From Spirochaetaceae bacterium (lineage in GTDB: Bacteria > Spirochaetota > Spirochaetia > WTKD01), in assembly GCA_011524535.1 (NCBI GenBank), contig WTKD01000005.1, positions 124,001 through 188,000 on the forward strand: 64,000 nt of DNA, in the 5' to 3' direction. The notes under the pieces are model-generated. The model was not told the DNA's origin, searched no databases, and saw nothing but the letters and a program-made list of their open reading frames with translations. The translations under genes were made by a program, and so were the position numbers. The first letter of the stretch is position 1. Each line of letters opens with the position of its first letter. Shown one piece after another: positions 38,018 to 47,026 of the stretch.

Positions 38018-38055
38018 AGCGTGAGCATATTACAGTTCACGCTATTTTTTTATTT
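38018..38055. terminator. Rho-independent terminator, bidirectional
   Basis: AGCGTGA (38018-38024) and TCACGCT (38037-38043) form a perfect 7-bp stem with a 12-nt loop, followed on the plus strand by ATTTTTTTATTTTT. It ends enolase transcription and, read the other way, also that of the HTH gene at 38056 (stem followed by TATTGTTTTT). Confidence 0.85.
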
Positions 38056-38604
38056 TTACGCAACGTTGTATCGTTGATCGATTACGTTTGGAAGTTCTTC
38101 CGCGTCGGTAATCAATATTAACTCACAATTAGAAATAATTTCATTATTCTGTAATTGTTCTATGTATTCGGTTAATAAATCAACAACATCTTCACCAACT
38201 GTAGAAGCATCGATCAACACAAACTCTGGATTGTGTGCAGAAATCGCACGCATGGCTTGCCGAGGAGTGTTAACTCTGTACAATTCGATCGAATGCTTCT
38301 TATCAAGAAAAGAATCAACATTGTGAAAAAGATCGTTATTGTCAGTAACCAGCACTATACTTGCCTTCTGAAGATTCTCAGGTGACTGTAAGTACTCGAG
38401 CAATTCCTCAGGAATCCGCATATTGTTTTCTACAAGAAATTGAACAAGATCATTAGGATAAATCCTATATTGTCCTCCAGGTGTGACAAACGCTTTTATG
38501 GTTCCTTTTCTTATCCAATTTATAGCCGTTTGGTTTACAACTCCGCATATGTTCGCTACTTCCAATGCAGAATACAGTTTTGTCTTTTTTCTCTTCCTAG
38601 ACAT
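38056..38604 (-). CDS. HTH (MerR/excisionase-type) protein with a short receiver-like domain
   Basis: 182 residues from ATG 38604, which has AAGGAG 6 nt upstream; an earlier ATG at 38691 lies in rpsI. Residues 11-55 form a MerR/excisionase-like HTH (LYSALEVANICGVVNQTAINWIRKG...FVTPGGQYRIY). The rest (80-182) starts as a CheY-type receiver (IVLVTDNND, then FVLIDAS with the acceptor-position Asp), but ends after the fourth strand, so the conserved Lys and last helix are missing. It is the third gene of the rplM-rpsI operon, 10 bp after rpsI. A DNA-binding regulator is likely; phosphorylation is doubtful. Confidence 0.7.
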   Translation of the reverse strand: MSRKRKKTKLYSALEVANICGVVNQTAINWIRKGTIKAFVTPGGQYRIYPNDLVQFLVENNMRIPEELLEYLQSPENLQKASIVLVTDNNDLFHNVDSFLDKKHSIELYRVNTPRQAMRAISAHNPEFVLIDASTVGEDVVDLLTEYIEQLQNNEIISNCELILITDAEELPNVIDQRYNVA

Positions 38605-38614
38605 GAATATCTCC

Positions 38615-38998
38615 TTACCTTTTAGAGAATTGGAATTTCCTCCTGGCGCCCCTTTGTCCATACTTCTTTCTCTCAACCATTCGAGAGTCACGTGTTAAGA
38701 ATTTTCCAGCACGTAGTACTTTAAAATTTTCTTCGGTCACCTTTGCAAAGGCTCGAGCTATACCATGTCTAACAGCTCCAGCTTGCCCAGAAATTCCTCC
38801 ACCCTTTACATTCACGTATATAGCGTACTTTTTACCTTTTGTAACTGCATTAAACACTTCTTGAATAAAAATTTGGTGACGTTTCACAGGAAAATAGTCT
38901 TCCAGACTACGCGAATTGATTGTTAGTCCCTCACCTTTACCCAAAAAAACTCGGGCAATCGATGTTTTTCTCCGCCCGACAGCAACTGTTTTTGTCAT
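38615..38998 (-). CDS. rpsI: Ribosomal protein S9
   Basis: 127 residues. The sequence TVAVGRRKTSIARVFLGKGEG at the start and the basic tail (KKYGQRGARRKFQFSKR) are typical of S9; the last Lys-Arg reaches the P-site. It lies 1 bp after rplM, as in most bacteria. Confidence 0.97.
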   Translation of the reverse strand: MTKTVAVGRRKTSIARVFLGKGEGLTINSRSLEDYFPVKRHQIFIQEVFNAVTKGKKYAIYVNVKGGGISGQAGAVRHGIARAFAKVTEENFKVLRAGKFLTRDSRMVERKKYGQRGARRKFQFSKR

Positions 38999-38999
38999 A

Positions 39000-39422
39000 T
39001 TATATACCTACCTCCATAGGCTTTTGCGCTTGGTGCACATGTTCAGACCCGCTGTACACATGGAGAGCTTTAAACATGCGTCGACCAAGTTTTGTTTTTG
39101 GGAGCATCCCCTTTACGGATGCTTCCATAGGAAATGTCGGCTTTCTTTTTATCACCGATGCATAAGCTTCTTCTCGCAACGAACCCATATACGGACTGTG
39201 CGAGTAGTATATTTTATTTGAATATTTCCTTCCTGTAAGGATTGCCTTCGAAGCATTAATTATCACGACATTATCGTTCATAAAAACATGCGGAGTATAA
39301 TCTGGTCGGCATTTTCCTTGCAGTATACGAGCCACAACGCTTGCAACCCTTCCTAACGGTTTTCCTTCGGCATCAATGATATGCCATTTAACATCTGGGT
39401 CGTGGTTGAATTTGGTCTCCAT
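39000..39422 (-). CDS. rplM: Ribosomal protein L13
   Basis: 140 residues. WHIIDAEGKPLGRVASVVARIL, the VVIINASKAILTGRK segment and the ASVKGMLPKTKLGRRMFKALHVY block are L13 signatures. SD GAGAGGTG precedes ATG 39422. It is the first gene of the operon with rpsI and the HTH gene. Confidence 0.97.
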   Translation of the reverse strand: METKFNHDPDVKWHIIDAEGKPLGRVASVVARILQGKCRPDYTPHVFMNDNVVIINASKAILTGRKYSNKIYYSHSPYMGSLREEAYASVIKRKPTFPMEASVKGMLPKTKLGRRMFKALHVYSGSEHVHQAQKPMEVGI

Positions 39423-39486
39423 AATACACCTCTCTTCTACAAAAAATGATATAGAATCTCATAATTAATATTAAATTCTAATATAT

Positions 39487-39714
39487 CTATATTTGCATAT
39501 TTTCTCTTTTTTCTTCTTTTTTTGCAAGAAGTCTATCTTTTAACACCATACTACCGGCTACAACAAACAAGAGGCCAAAAAAAGCGAGCATTACAGGAAG
39601 GAAACCCTTCAAAAAAGTCAAAACTTCATTTGTCCACTGCGGCCCCCAAGAAATCGGTACACTAAGCCACAAGGAAACTAGTACAAATACTATTCCTAGT
39701 AAAATCGATATCAC
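39487..39714 (-). CDS. Small two-helix membrane protein
   Basis: 75 residues from GTG 39714, supported by AGGGG 8 nt upstream. Two hydrophobic helices (about 3-18 and 37-57) with a short hairpin and a basic, Lys/Glu-rich cytoplasmic tail. No family recognised. It stands alone between the aminotransferase-like gene (82 bp upstream) and rplM (64 bp downstream). Confidence 0.55.
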   Translation of the reverse strand: MISILLGIVFVLVSLWLSVPISWGPQWTNEVLTFLKGFLPVMLAFFGLLFVVAGSMVLKDRLLAKKEEKRENMQI

Positions 39715-39796
39715 TTGAAATCCCCTTTGTTATGTCTACGCTCCAACCCACGAAATGCTACAGCTAGAACGTTTAGCTTTTATTATACGATTTGTG

Positions 39797-40618
39797 CTAT
39801 GTCATGCACAGTTTTGTAGCCCTATTCCAACAACGTACCATGCTATGTGATATGTGTAAAGGAAAACATACTTGGGGTGTATTTGGAGACAACTGTATCC
39901 CCTGTGAGTGATACATTTTGTATATATGTGTATATTCAGTATCTTTTTTCTTATACAGGGCGTATCTTCCATGGCGATCCCATAGCTCGTTTGGTATGAC
40001 AAGGGATTCAAGAGATGAAATAGTGTTGGATTCCCTTTGAAGAAAATTAATTCGCTTGAGCGTTTCACAAATCCCTGTTACTTCTATGGGAGTAAGTATA
40101 TGTTTACAATAAGAGACTTCTTTTTTCGAAAAAAGAATGACGTATTGATTGCTCCAGTTGAATGGAACCATGACAAGTAAATAATCTTTTGAAGAAAGAG
40201 AATTTCTATCCTTTGCACCAAAAAAATAATATACCGCTGTGTTTTCCTTGGTCAGTGAGACATCCGGTGCTATATCGCCAGTCTTTTTTGTGGCATCGAT
40301 AGCCAAAATGAATTCTTCTTCCTTTTCAATACCACTATAGGGCTGCTGTGGTACCCTCACAACCTCTTGCACATGCCATCCTGGAAACAACATTGCCCCC
40401 AAGCTCACAAGTCCTTTTATTCGAAAATAAGCATTGCTTTGCCCCCACAGTCCCTTTTCTGCGGTATTCTTTATCATATGTAAAAGTTTTTTTGGCTTGT
40501 GTCCAAGAATTGCCTTCCCATCATCAAGCCAAAAATCATAGAACCTCTTCCCTTCCCTAGTATAAAGATAGTATTCGCGCGCTCTATGAAATTCTATCTG
40601 TATCATCCTATTATCCAT
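39797..40618 (-). CDS. Shrunken class III aminotransferase-like protein, probably not catalytic
   Basis: 273 residues. The first ~60 residues (YLYTREGKRFYDFWLDDGKAILGHKP) match the start of class III PLP aminotransferases such as glutamate-1-semialdehyde aminomutase, and the C-terminal YHSQGIQLSPNTPQVCFPLHISH resembles their end. The large central domain with the PLP lysine and its Asp partner is not recognisable and the whole is about 150 residues short. It overlaps the helicase gene by 8 bp. Function unknown; possibly a derived, non-enzymatic relative. Confidence 0.6.
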   Translation of the reverse strand: MDNRMIQIEFHRAREYYLYTREGKRFYDFWLDDGKAILGHKPKKLLHMIKNTAEKGLWGQSNAYFRIKGLVSLGAMLFPGWHVQEVVRVPQQPYSGIEKEEEFILAIDATKKTGDIAPDVSLTKENTAVYYFFGAKDRNSLSSKDYLLVMVPFNWSNQYVILFSKKEVSYCKHILTPIEVTGICETLKRINFLQRESNTISSLESLVIPNELWDRHGRYALYKKKDTEYTHIYKMYHSQGIQLSPNTPQVCFPLHISHSMVRCWNRATKLCMT

Positions 40619-42665
40619 CTAATTTAACAAGGTCTTTAACATATTTGGGAACAAATTCACCCCTTCGCCCATTAAAAAATGACACACGAATATATTCTTC
40701 TCCATAGCGTAGTTCGACATGCTCAACGCGTCCGGATCCATACTCAGAATGATACACCATCTCCCCTACGGACCATGAATGAGAAACTCGGTGTCCTGGC
40801 ATTGTGGAGCGGTTCTGTGCATACAGCGATGGATCTATTTCCTCCATAAACCGGGAAATTGTTTGATATTCTTGACGACCATGCACCATTCGTAATTGAG
40901 TTGATGTAATCGTGAGAGATAGTTGTGCCCTTGTACATGCCACATAGAATAAGCGACGTTCTTCTTCTAGTTCCTCCGGATAGGTCCGAATAGGAAACAG
41001 CCCTTCATTCATACCCGTAAGGAACACATGATCAAATTCAAGCCCCTTTGCCTTATGGATGGTCATAAGGTGGACCCTTGAGTCTTGCACATGCTCGGTT
41101 TCGACGCTATCTAGCGCAAATTGTTCTAGCAATGCTTGAACCCCAGTCATGTTTGGCTCAAACGAATCACAAAGCCGCATGAATTCATCTATGTTCTCTT
41201 GTTTTAATTCAGATTTTATATGTTCTGCGTATAAAGATCCCAAACCGGATTGCCGGAGAATATGCTGCACAAGGTTCGACAATTTTTCACAATTATTCAA
41301 ATAACGTGGTAATTCATCAAATAATTCCAGAAGAACCTGTGCTTTTTTTGCACTTGTCCTATGGTTTTTTGTTGCTTCAAGCAGAGTATTACCGGTTTCT
41401 TCTGAGATATCGATAATAGTTTGAATGCTTTTTGCCCCTATCTTTCTACTTGGTTTGTTTATTATTCTCATAAAAGATACAACATCTCGGGGATTCAAAA
41501 ATAGAGAAAAAACAGACATCAAATCCTTTATCTCCTCTCTATCCCAAAACCTAAGCGTCCCAACGATTTGATAGGGAATATGCTCGTGCGCTAACTGGGA
41601 TTCAAAAAGACGAGATTGAGCATTTGTTCTATAAAATATCGCAATGGTTCCCGATCTATATTCTTCTATAATTTTCTGAATACAAAAACGTGCTTCCAAC
41701 ACATCATCATTTAGTAATGCAAACTGTGGTTTTTCACCCGTTTTCTGGGTTCCTTTCAATGTTTTTGTATGTCTATCGCTATTATGCGATATGCTATTAC
41801 CTGCAAAATTCAAAATTTCATCTGTGGATCGATAGTTGGTCTCCAATCTAAAGATAGAACAAGGAGTGAAATGATGTGGGAAATCTATTATATTTCGTAT
41901 TTCAGCGCCTCGAAATGAATAAATCGATTGGTCATCATCGCCAACTACACACAAGCTATTTTTTTCACCTAACAGTAATTGTAAAAAAATGAATTGAGCA
42001 TAATTTGTATCTTGATATTCGTCTACAAGAATCGTAGTACATTGTCTATGGACCGCTTCACGAATTTCCTCATATTCACGAAGCGCCAATATAGGACGGA
42101 GTATGAGATCGCCGAAATCAACCGCCTGTGAGTTATGCAGACGTTTCTGATAACTAGCATACACCTGCCTAAATTCTGGATTTTTATTTACATGTTCAAG
42201 ACTATCTTCGGGTGTCAATGCACGATCCTTTGCGAGAGAAATTAATTTACTCCATCCAACTATGGTAGCACGTGGGTGATCTGGGAATTCTTGTTGTAAT
42301 AGCTGTACGCTATCGGTCGTGTCATAAATTACGAAATTCTGAGAAAGCCCCAATGTACGTGCATATCTTCGCAGGAACCGTGCCCCAAAAGAATGAAACG
42401 TACCTAGAGAAATCGATATATGTTCTCCAAGCAGCTGATCAATCCGCTCACGCATTTCACGAGCCGCCTTATTTGTGAACGTAAGCGCAAGTATATTCTG
42501 TGGAAAGACCTTTTGTTCCGCAAGAAGTCTGGCAATACGAATGGTTATCGTCCTTGTTTTTCCTGCTCCTGCTCCTGCCAAAATGAGCAAAAATCGCTCA
42601 TCTGAAAACACAGCGGTCCGTTGCTCTGAGTTCAGAGACGTATATATGTCATCGATAGCATTCAT
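40611..42665 (-). CDS. UvrD/Rep/PcrA-type superfamily 1 DNA helicase
   Basis: 684 residues from ATG 42665; a GTG 33 bases upstream is an alternative start. LNSEQRTAVF (Q motif), Walker A AGAGAGKTRT, DEYQDTN, VGDDDQSIYSFRGA, the NYRST motif and a late HLMTIHKAKGLEFDHVFL block are the SF1A helicase motifs. It unwinds DNA 3' to 5' in repair or replication restart. Which of UvrD, Rep or PcrA it equals cannot be settled from sequence alone. It is longer than 650 residues, as expected. Confidence 0.93.
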   Translation of the reverse strand: MNAIDDIYTSLNSEQRTAVFSDERFLLILAGAGAGKTRTITIRIARLLAEQKVFPQNILALTFTNKAAREMRERIDQLLGEHISISLGTFHSFGARFLRRYARTLGLSQNFVIYDTTDSVQLLQQEFPDHPRATIVGWSKLISLAKDRALTPEDSLEHVNKNPEFRQVYASYQKRLHNSQAVDFGDLILRPILALREYEEIREAVHRQCTTILVDEYQDTNYAQFIFLQLLLGEKNSLCVVGDDDQSIYSFRGAEIRNIIDFPHHFTPCSIFRLETNYRSTDEILNFAGNSISHNSDRHTKTLKGTQKTGEKPQFALLNDDVLEARFCIQKIIEEYRSGTIAIFYRTNAQSRLFESQLAHEHIPYQIVGTLRFWDREEIKDLMSVFSLFLNPRDVVSFMRIINKPSRKIGAKSIQTIIDISEETGNTLLEATKNHRTSAKKAQVLLELFDELPRYLNNCEKLSNLVQHILRQSGLGSLYAEHIKSELKQENIDEFMRLCDSFEPNMTGVQALLEQFALDSVETEHVQDSRVHLMTIHKAKGLEFDHVFLTGMNEGLFPIRTYPEELEEERRLFYVACTRAQLSLTITSTQLRMVHGRQEYQTISRFMEEIDPSLYAQNRSTMPGHRVSHSWSVGEMVYHSEYGSGRVEHVELRYGEEYIRVSFFNGRRGEFVPKYVKDLVKLDG

Positions 42666-42809
42666 CGTAAGTAATGGCTCCCTAGGGGTCGTATCCACAG
42701 GAGTTTGGTCCTTTCCAAAAAAGAAATTGTCACCAACCTGCAGAGATTATTCTTTATTATATAAAATTATGCATCGCTTGGGGTTTTCTAGAATATTCAT
42801 AATAAGCCG

Positions 42810-43889
42810 CTACTGTAAATAATTCAATTGGAGGGTATATTGATTGTTCGAGATGTCTCGATCCCAAAAAATTGAAAACACATTGCTCCCCTCTTTGAGT
42901 TGCAATCGCCTGTCTTCATACAATAATTCAACTCCCCCGCCATTGGTTAGAGCAACATAGTTTAGTTCTTCGGCAATCATAACAAGCTCTTCTCCCGTTT
43001 CAACGAGTTTCTCTTCAGAGCCCGCATCTCTGCTTAAGTATACATAGCTAGGTGCTTGCATACGTAATGTTATGAACGTAGGGTTTTGTACTGTGTCTCG
43101 GGCGACTATTGGTACAACTTCTATAACAGAACCACCATCAAACGGCTGTTGTGTTATCGAATTAGAAAATTCGGTTTTATTCAAGGGAACATCGAGGGCA
43201 TTAATCCCTATCATCCTGCTGAATCTAAGAATCGCTGATTGCCCGGATGTATTGGTGTCGCGAAGGAATGCTGACATTTCATCCACTCCATCCCCATCAA
43301 AATCTACGAGTTGAACCGATTGTGGACTCAATTCAATCTGCCTCTCTTCATAGGTCAGAAAAACCGCATTTTCCTCGATAGTAACACCAAATGGAAAAGT
43401 GCGATCATCAACCGTAATTTGTAACATAGACTTGTCGGTGTAGACCTGCTCTACAATGCGATCATCGTTCAATATTTCAATGTACCCACGGGAGCTTTCT
43501 GTGTTATTAAAAGAAGAAAAATACAACAGTATCGCTGAGTAATTTGAATACAGAAAATATCCTGCTCCCAACCCAATAAGAATAAAAATCACGAACCATA
43601 ACACCCATCTCTTGCGTGGAGGTGTGAGAAGTTCTTCTATAGGAACCGGTTGTTCTTGCAAAACTTCATTGTGAAATCGCTGAATAATTTCTGACCCCGT
43701 AAAGCCCAGGTATTCTGAATATACTCGCAAATGCCCTATTAAATAAGACCTTGCAGGAAAAACCTCGTGCTGCCCATTCTCTAAAGCATCCAGATATTTT
43801 TGAGCAATACGCGTTTCTTGTGCAAGAAACTGAAGCGAAAGCCCCATTTCCAAGCGGCGCTCTCGTAATATTGTTCCAACTGTGTGCAT
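42810..43889 (-). CDS. RodZ-like protein (HTH, one membrane helix, C-terminal domain)
   Basis: 359 residues. An N-terminal HTH_25 domain (LRERRLEMGLSLQFLAQETRIAQKYLDALE, about 8-38) is followed by a basic segment, one membrane helix (95-113, WVLWFVIFILIGLGAGYFL) and a large periplasmic part ending in a beta-rich domain like DUF4115 (QLKEGSNVFSIFW). RodZ links MreB to the elongation machinery. The periplasmic segment is longer than usual. It lies 6 bp after the LolA-like gene. Confidence 0.72.
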   Translation of the reverse strand: MHTVGTILRERRLEMGLSLQFLAQETRIAQKYLDALENGQHEVFPARSYLIGHLRVYSEYLGFTGSEIIQRFHNEVLQEQPVPIEELLTPPRKRWVLWFVIFILIGLGAGYFLYSNYSAILLYFSSFNNTESSRGYIEILNDDRIVEQVYTDKSMLQITVDDRTFPFGVTIEENAVFLTYEERQIELSPQSVQLVDFDGDGVDEMSAFLRDTNTSGQSAILRFSRMIGINALDVPLNKTEFSNSITQQPFDGGSVIEVVPIVARDTVQNPTFITLRMQAPSYVYLSRDAGSEEKLVETGEELVMIAEELNYVALTNGGGVELLYEDRRLQLKEGSNVFSIFWDRDISNNQYTLQLNYLQ

Positions 43890-43895
43890 AACTAT

Positions 43896-44570
43896 TTATT
43901 CAAACAAGAAATTCTCACTAACACTGGCATTCCCCGGTGGCTCGTAATCAAAATAAGCTTTGGTAAGGTTATTGTTTATAGATATATTATTGTAAATCAG
44001 TGTTATTTCTTTGTAATTTGCTGTTGTCGCCTCGACCCTACGAATTATCAAATCTTCTCCGACATAGAGGTTGAGTTGACGTAATCCATCTGTTTTATTT
44101 TTCCAAGTCAACCTGAGAGCGTATACACGTATGCCGGGAATCTCAGGTAGAGCTTGCGGCTCTGCTCCACTAATGTATGCCATACTAAACTTTTCTTGAA
44201 TTAGCCGCAATCCTTCCGGCGTAGTGATACCCAAAAAGGAAGATCCTCCCCCTTTGCCATACTTCTGCTCCAAAACAAAATTACTCTGAGGAATATATGT
44301 CAACAATTTTTCTCCATTTATGACAATTTCCTGACCAGGCGGGGAAGAAAATGTAATGCGCAAGTATTCTGGTTGAAGAAAAGCGAGCAAACCCCTCTGA
44401 GTTCTATCGCCTGTATACACTTCTATATCAGCGGTGTAATCATTGATAGAGGCATGTCTCTGCGATACTCTTTCAAATAAATCACTGGCAGTCAAAATTT
44501 CCTGAGCTGATAGTCCACCAACCAAAAAAAACAGTAGGACCCCAACACTATACCGAATGAAACTATCCAT
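43896..44570 (-). CDS. LolA-like periplasmic lipoprotein carrier
   Basis: 224 residues from ATG 44570 (GGAG 7 nt upstream); ATG 44582 is also possible. The signal peptide ends at GGLSAQE. The mature protein is beta-rich with LLAFLQPEYLRITFSSPPGQEIVINGEKLLTYIPQ, the pattern of the LolA fold. LolA carries lipoproteins across the periplasm, consistent with the many lipoproteins here. Sequence similarity is modest, so a LolA-superfamily relative is also possible. Confidence 0.72.
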   Translation of the reverse strand: MDSFIRYSVGVLLFFLVGGLSAQEILTASDLFERVSQRHASINDYTADIEVYTGDRTQRGLLAFLQPEYLRITFSSPPGQEIVINGEKLLTYIPQSNFVLEQKYGKGGGSSFLGITTPEGLRLIQEKFSMAYISGAEPQALPEIPGIRVYALRLTWKNKTDGLRQLNLYVGEDLIIRRVEATTANYKEITLIYNNISINNNLTKAYFDYEPPGNASVSENFLFE

Positions 44571-44597
44571 TATATTCTCCATAATTATACCAAGGCT

Positions 44598-45725
44598 TTA
44601 CGGGAGACCTCGTAACATCTCCTCGGCGATTTTTGTTCCTAATACTCGAAAAACCGCCAGCACCGTACTGGATGAGTTGGCTCCATCACCGCGCTGAGTC
44701 CGGCGAATGGATAATAATTCAGCACCGGTTCTCCTATCGTACACATCAACGGATGCATTCAGTTCAACCGAATATCCACCAGCAGATTCTTCAAAACTCA
44801 TAATTTTTGCCGTACCGTAGGCAACTCTATCTGCATCACTGGAGGTGAACACTTCGCTAAGAGAAAGCGTTTCTACTTCTCCCTTTACCGGAATGATAGA
44901 AACAACAAATCCAGCTTCAGACAGGATTTGCACTATTCCGGTCGCGGTATTTTCGCCTTCTATAATCGAATCCGATATGTCGGTATCTTGCACATACACA
45001 TTCATGCTGTATTCTGCTGCCTGAGAAACTATTGCTATCCGTATCAACGTTCTTTGCGCATCTATTATGGAGGCTAGCTGTTCAACCGTTTCCTCATTGA
45101 TTGAAGCGGAAGAAAGCACCCCTGCTTCTTCAGGAAAAATGGGCGTTAATGCATTCTCAGCGGCAATACTTACAAAAATACGATGAGTTCCCGTTGCTGG
45201 AGGTGTCGTCAGATTTATTTGGGCGTACCCCTCTGCATCGGTTCTCACAAAAACGGTAGACACTACTTCTTCCCCATCCGCTTCTTGGAGGGTTTCTTCA
45301 ACACTCACTAGGGTATTGGCAAGAGGTAACTCTCTACTCACCACCTGGATAACTAATGGTTCTTCGTATGATCTCGCTACTAACCCACCAGAAGGGATAG
45401 AAGAAACCTTGTACACTAAAGAAGAAAAAATCTCCTCAAGAGCCTGTGTGCTATAGGAAATTTCATTCGTGTACACCTCTGGCTCCGATTGTGCCAGCGC
45501 TAGGATGGTGGCATAATTTTGAATATCGCTCTCAATATCATTTGGAGTCTGGCTAAGTTTCTCAGAAAGTTCTACTATACGCTCAGCACGTGCTTTTTTC
45601 TCCATTCCATCCGCATCTAACGCGTCCGCCCCATCGTCTCTCCAAGACGAAGTCACACAAGATACCAAAAAAATCACTATCAATACTGGCAGAGAAATAT
45701 ATTTAAAGAAAAACAAATAACCCAT
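44598..45725 (-). CDS. Lipoprotein of unknown function
   Basis: 375 residues from ATG 45725 (GGAAA just upstream); ATG 45737 is an alternative start. Lipobox VFLVSC (Cys23). A helical N-terminal part is followed by a carboxypeptidase-regulatory-like beta domain (TVFVRTDAEGYAQINLTTPP, about 160-190) and a C-terminal alpha/beta domain with conserved-looking VYDRRTGAELLSIRRTQRG. The final part resembles LPP20/CsgG-type lipoproteins in outline only. It heads an operon with the LolA-like and RodZ-like genes. Role unknown. Confidence 0.6.
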   Translation of the reverse strand: MGYLFFFKYISLPVLIVIFLVSCVTSSWRDDGADALDADGMEKKARAERIVELSEKLSQTPNDIESDIQNYATILALAQSEPEVYTNEISYSTQALEEIFSSLVYKVSSIPSGGLVARSYEEPLVIQVVSRELPLANTLVSVEETLQEADGEEVVSTVFVRTDAEGYAQINLTTPPATGTHRIFVSIAAENALTPIFPEEAGVLSSASINEETVEQLASIIDAQRTLIRIAIVSQAAEYSMNVYVQDTDISDSIIEGENTATGIVQILSEAGFVVSIIPVKGEVETLSLSEVFTSSDADRVAYGTAKIMSFEESAGGYSVELNASVDVYDRRTGAELLSIRRTQRGDGANSSSTVLAVFRVLGTKIAEEMLRGLP

Positions 45726-45858
45726 TTTCCAAAACATTATATACAATATTTGGCATTATGTATCATTCCAGAGGCTTTTCTGAATCTTTTTACTGCTCAA
45801 GACTACTATTCCCTATCAACTCATTGCCAAAAAAAATCTCAAGTAATACTGTTTCAGC

Positions 45859-46968
45859 ATGCGCATGACTCAAGCAAAAATCCATCTCTCCAATTTGATT
45901 GGTAACTTGAGGAGCATAAAAAAACTGATAAGAAAAAAATCAAACGCATTAATTTCTGCGGCCGTAAAATCAAACGCATACGGTCATGATATACGTATAG
46001 TAACAAAATCTCTCCTGCGGGCGGAAGTAGATAGTTTTGTAGTTGCAAATACTCATGAAGCCCTTCTTCTTCGAGAATTTGGTGTGAATCTACCCATCTA
46101 TCTCTGTAGCCTTCCCCACCCAAATGAATTTCCAGATTTAATAGCACATTCAGTCATTCCCATGATAGACGATATCGGTTTGGCTCAGAATTTGGATAAA
46201 GCTGCTCGCAATGCTCACAAAAAAATACAAGTACATATGAAAATTGATACTGGCATGGGACGTATAGGGTGCCTGCCAAAAAACGCTCTAGAATTACGGA
46301 AGAAAATAGAATTTTGTCGACATTTGGAGTATAGCGGAACAGCCACGCATATGAGTTCAGCAGATTCGAACAAGAAATTCACAGAAGAACAATGCGCCAT
46401 ATTTAGAGACACTTGTGATATGATTCGCCAATCTGGACATTCTCTTGGAATGATTCACATCGCAAACAGTGCAACCACATTACAATATACCCAATCAATA
46501 AAGGATATTAGTCACATGGTTAGAATAGGTCTGATGCTTTACGGGTATAGCCCAGTTGCTGATACTACCATTCCTCTCAAACCCGTTATGGAATTATCTT
46601 CACATATTGTCTCGATCAAACGTATGCCGAAGGATTCCTCTATCTCTTATGGAGCAGAATTCAAAACAAAAAAAGAAACATCTATCGCAATCATCCCCTG
46701 TGGGTATGGAGATGGAATCCCGAGGATTCTTGGTAACAAAGGTAGTGTTTCTATACGGGGAACCAGATACCCTATTGTGGGTCGACTGTGCATGGACCAT
46801 TTGATGGTTGATATTGGATCAGATCCTATACCCCGCTATACACCTGTCACAATCTTTGGTCCTGATCAAGGAGCCCCTACAGCATTAGACATCGCACGTT
46901 TATGCAATACCATTCCTTATGAAATAACCTGCGGAATTTCTACTACGGTACCAAGAATCGCTGTCTGA
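45859..46968 (+). CDS. alr: Alanine racemase
   Basis: 369 residues. The PLP lysine is Lys37 in AAVKSNAYGH; KIDTGMGRIGC, HIANSAT, RIGLMLYG and the C-terminal GRLCMDHLMVDI with the catalytic Tyr region (SISYGAEF) are all present. It supplies D-alanine for peptidoglycan. The start at 45859 is ATG; ATG 45865 is an alternative. It stands alone, convergent with mutY. Confidence 0.95.
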   Translation: MRMTQAKIHLSNLIGNLRSIKKLIRKKSNALISAAVKSNAYGHDIRIVTKSLLRAEVDSFVVANTHEALLLREFGVNLPIYLCSLPHPNEFPDLIAHSVIPMIDDIGLAQNLDKAARNAHKKIQVHMKIDTGMGRIGCLPKNALELRKKIEFCRHLEYSGTATHMSSADSNKKFTEEQCAIFRDTCDMIRQSGHSLGMIHIANSATTLQYTQSIKDISHMVRIGLMLYGYSPVADTTIPLKPVMELSSHIVSIKRMPKDSSISYGAEFKTKKETSIAIIPCGYGDGIPRILGNKGSVSIRGTRYPIVGRLCMDHLMVDIGSDPIPRYTPVTIFGPDQGAPTALDIARLCNTIPYEITCGISTTVPRIAV

Positions 46969-47026
46969 TGATCATTGTTGAATGTGATGTAAACCAATGA
47001 CAAATGGCGGTTGGGTCAGCCCATTC

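Noticed and set aside
38018-38604. Frameshift cutting short the receiver domain of the HTH gene
   Set aside because: Only 12 bp separate the stop from the terminator hairpin, so there is no lost coding sequence downstream.
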